From assembly GCA_034006575.1 (NCBI GenBank), contig JAVESN010000090.1, positions 1-6,512 on the forward strand: a stretch of DNA of 6,512 nucleotides, in the 5' to 3' direction. Numbering within the stretch: the first letter of the stretch is position 1; each line of letters begins with the position of its first letter. The notes beneath the pieces were generated by a model. It worked only from the letters and a program-made list of their open reading frames with translations, was not told the DNA's origin and did not search any database. Made by a program: the position numbers and the translations under genes. Origin of the DNA: Methanimicrococcus sp034006575. Its GTDB lineage: Archaea; Halobacteriota; Methanosarcinia; Methanosarcinales; Methanosarcinaceae. Below, piece by piece: positions 5,753 to 6,512 of this stretch.

Positions 5753-6429
5753 GTGACATATTCTCCGTTATAACTGACCAAAATCGTATTTGTCACTCCG
5801 GAGACGTTGGATATTTTATTGAGGAAATCGTTTTCCGCATGGTTGAGACGCACTTCAATCGTTAATTCATAATTTCCGGGCAGGAATGTTTTTGAACGCA
5901 AGACGTATTTTTGAACGGAGGTTTTGATGATGTCCATGACTTCTTTTTCCGCGTTTTCATCCGTCATATCCACAATTAAAATATACGGCCGCTCCAATGT
6001 TTTTTTGGCGGAAAAAAGAAAGAGAATCAAACCGATAAAAGCGGAGCCGAATACGGCCAGCGGAATCATTCCGGCGCCCAGAACAATGCCGACGGAAATG
6101 GCCCAAAACAAATATGCGATGTCCATCGGCTCTTTTACGGCGGAGCGGAAACGAACGATGGAAAGCGCGCCGACCATGCCGAGCGACAAAATCAAATTGG
6201 AGCTGATGGCAATAATAATCATTGTCGTTACAAGCGTCATGGTGATGAGCGAGACACCGAATCCGGAGGAGTACATGACGCCGCTGTATGTTTTTTTATA
6301 AATATAATATATAAAAAGACCCAAAACAAAGGATAAAAACAGGGCAATTAGAATATCCGTTATCGAAAAATCCATGACATTATTCAAAAGATTGGATTCA
6401 AAAAGATCATTAAAAGTTAAGGCCGCCAT
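5749..6429 (-). CDS. DUF4956 family integral membrane protein, copy B
   Basis: This 226-residue membrane protein is paralogous to copy A. Predicted spans lie at about 25-44, 57-80, 104-118 and 121-140, with a soluble C-terminal domain from about 147. It has the same hallmark SLGMVGALSIVRFRSAVKEP at 82-101 and the same NGEYVT end. Residues 81-110 are identical to copy A. The N-terminal 40 residues and the stretch 141-170 differ most, which suggests partner-specific ends on a fixed membrane core. No good GGAG site precedes ATG 6429, but a TATA-like box lies about 25 nt upstream, so the mRNA may be leaderless. This start gives the same length as copy A. It is the first gene of its unit, followed by CotH copy B with a 4-nt overlap. 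Function is unknown beyond the association with VTC and CotH. Confidence 0.9.
   Translation of the reverse strand: MAALTFNDLFESNLLNNVMDFSITDILIALFLSFVLGLFIYYIYKKTYSGVMYSSGFGVSLITMTLVTTMIIIAISSNLILSLGMVGALSIVRFRSAVKEPMDIAYLFWAISVGIVLGAGMIPLAVFGSAFIGLILFLFSAKKTLERPYILIVDMTDENAEKEVMDIIKTSVQKYVLRSKTFLPGNYELTIEVRLNHAENDFLNKISNVSGVTNTILVSYNGEYVT
5763..5766 (-). promoter_or_regulatory. Ribosome-binding site for CotH copy B inside DUF4956 copy B
   Basis: GGAG on the minus strand lies 10 nt before the CotH ATG at 5752. It is built into the Gly-Glu codons of the NGEYVT C-terminus of DUF4956 copy B. Together with the ATGA overlap it supports this start and coupled translation. Confidence 0.65.
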
Positions 6430-6450
6430 TATTTTACCGTTGTTAATGAG

Positions 6451-6458
6451 GATATAAA
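6451..6458 (-). promoter_or_regulatory. TATA box for DUF4956-CotH copy B, likely leaderless
   Basis: The minus strand reads TTTATATC here, preceded by the purine-rich AAGAGAGA that suits a BRE. Its centre is about 25 nt from the A of the ATG at 6429, so transcription should begin at or near the start codon. The lack of a ribosome-binding site before this ATG fits a leaderless transcript. Confidence 0.55.
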
Positions 6459-6482
6459 ATCTCTCTTATTCAAATAAATTAT

Positions 6483-6512
6483 TCGATTTATGCAACTTAT
6501 CGATTTATGCAA
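6483..6512. repeat. 13-bp direct repeat at the window edge
   Basis: TCGATTTATGCAA occurs at 6483-6495 and 6500-6512, a period of 17 nt. The second copy ends exactly at the window edge, so further copies may follow. It lies upstream of the DUF4956 copy B promoter and might be a paired regulator site or part of a longer array. Confidence 0.55.

Overview
The window looks archaeal, most likely from a methanogen and possibly one of the Methanosarcinales. The evidence is the first 126 bases, which encode the C-terminal end of an archaeal transcription factor B. TATA-like boxes about 26 nt from inferred transcript starts, GGAG ribosome-binding sites and T-tract terminators fit an archaeon. The genus is a guess. 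AT-rich spacers separate genes of moderate GC.

Layout. Bases 1-126 (+) are the TFB tail. Bases 127-631 hold no gene: they separate convergent transcripts and contain T-rich terminators and short repeats. Everything from 632 to 6429 is on the minus strand. In order of transcription: DUF4956 membrane protein copy B (6429-5749), CotH-family kinase copy B (5752-4244), a 252-nt repeat-rich regulatory gap, a VTC/polyphosphate-polymerase-domain protein (3991-3305), a 136-nt AT-rich spacer, DUF4956 copy A (3168-2488) and CotH copy A (2491-632). Bases 6430-6512 are upstream DNA with a TATA box and a 13-bp direct repeat.

The two DUF4956-CotH pairs are tandem paralogues. Both pairs have the same 4-nt start/stop overlap. 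The DUF4956 copies have equal length, no indels and about 69% identity by hand count. The kinases have diverged more: copy A carries a Gly/Phe/Asn-rich insert of about 115 residues and a Ser/Met/Gly-rich tail, while copy B lacks both and has altered active-site neighbours. Only one VTC gene is present, at the head of the second unit.

Hypothesis for joint function. VTC domains are cytosolic and bind or polymerise nucleotide-derived phosphate in a basic tunnel. DUF4956 is a multi-span membrane protein with a cytosolic C-terminal domain. CotH has one N-terminal membrane anchor and a kinase fold that should sit outside the cell. Together they could form a membrane-spanning phosphate-chain or surface-phosphorylation system. 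VTC, DUF4956 and CotH genes are, to my knowledge, also neighbours in some Gram-positive bacteria, so the gene set is probably not new. Its presence in an archaeon, duplicated and with a single VTC gene, is the notable point. Nothing here proves the biochemical role.
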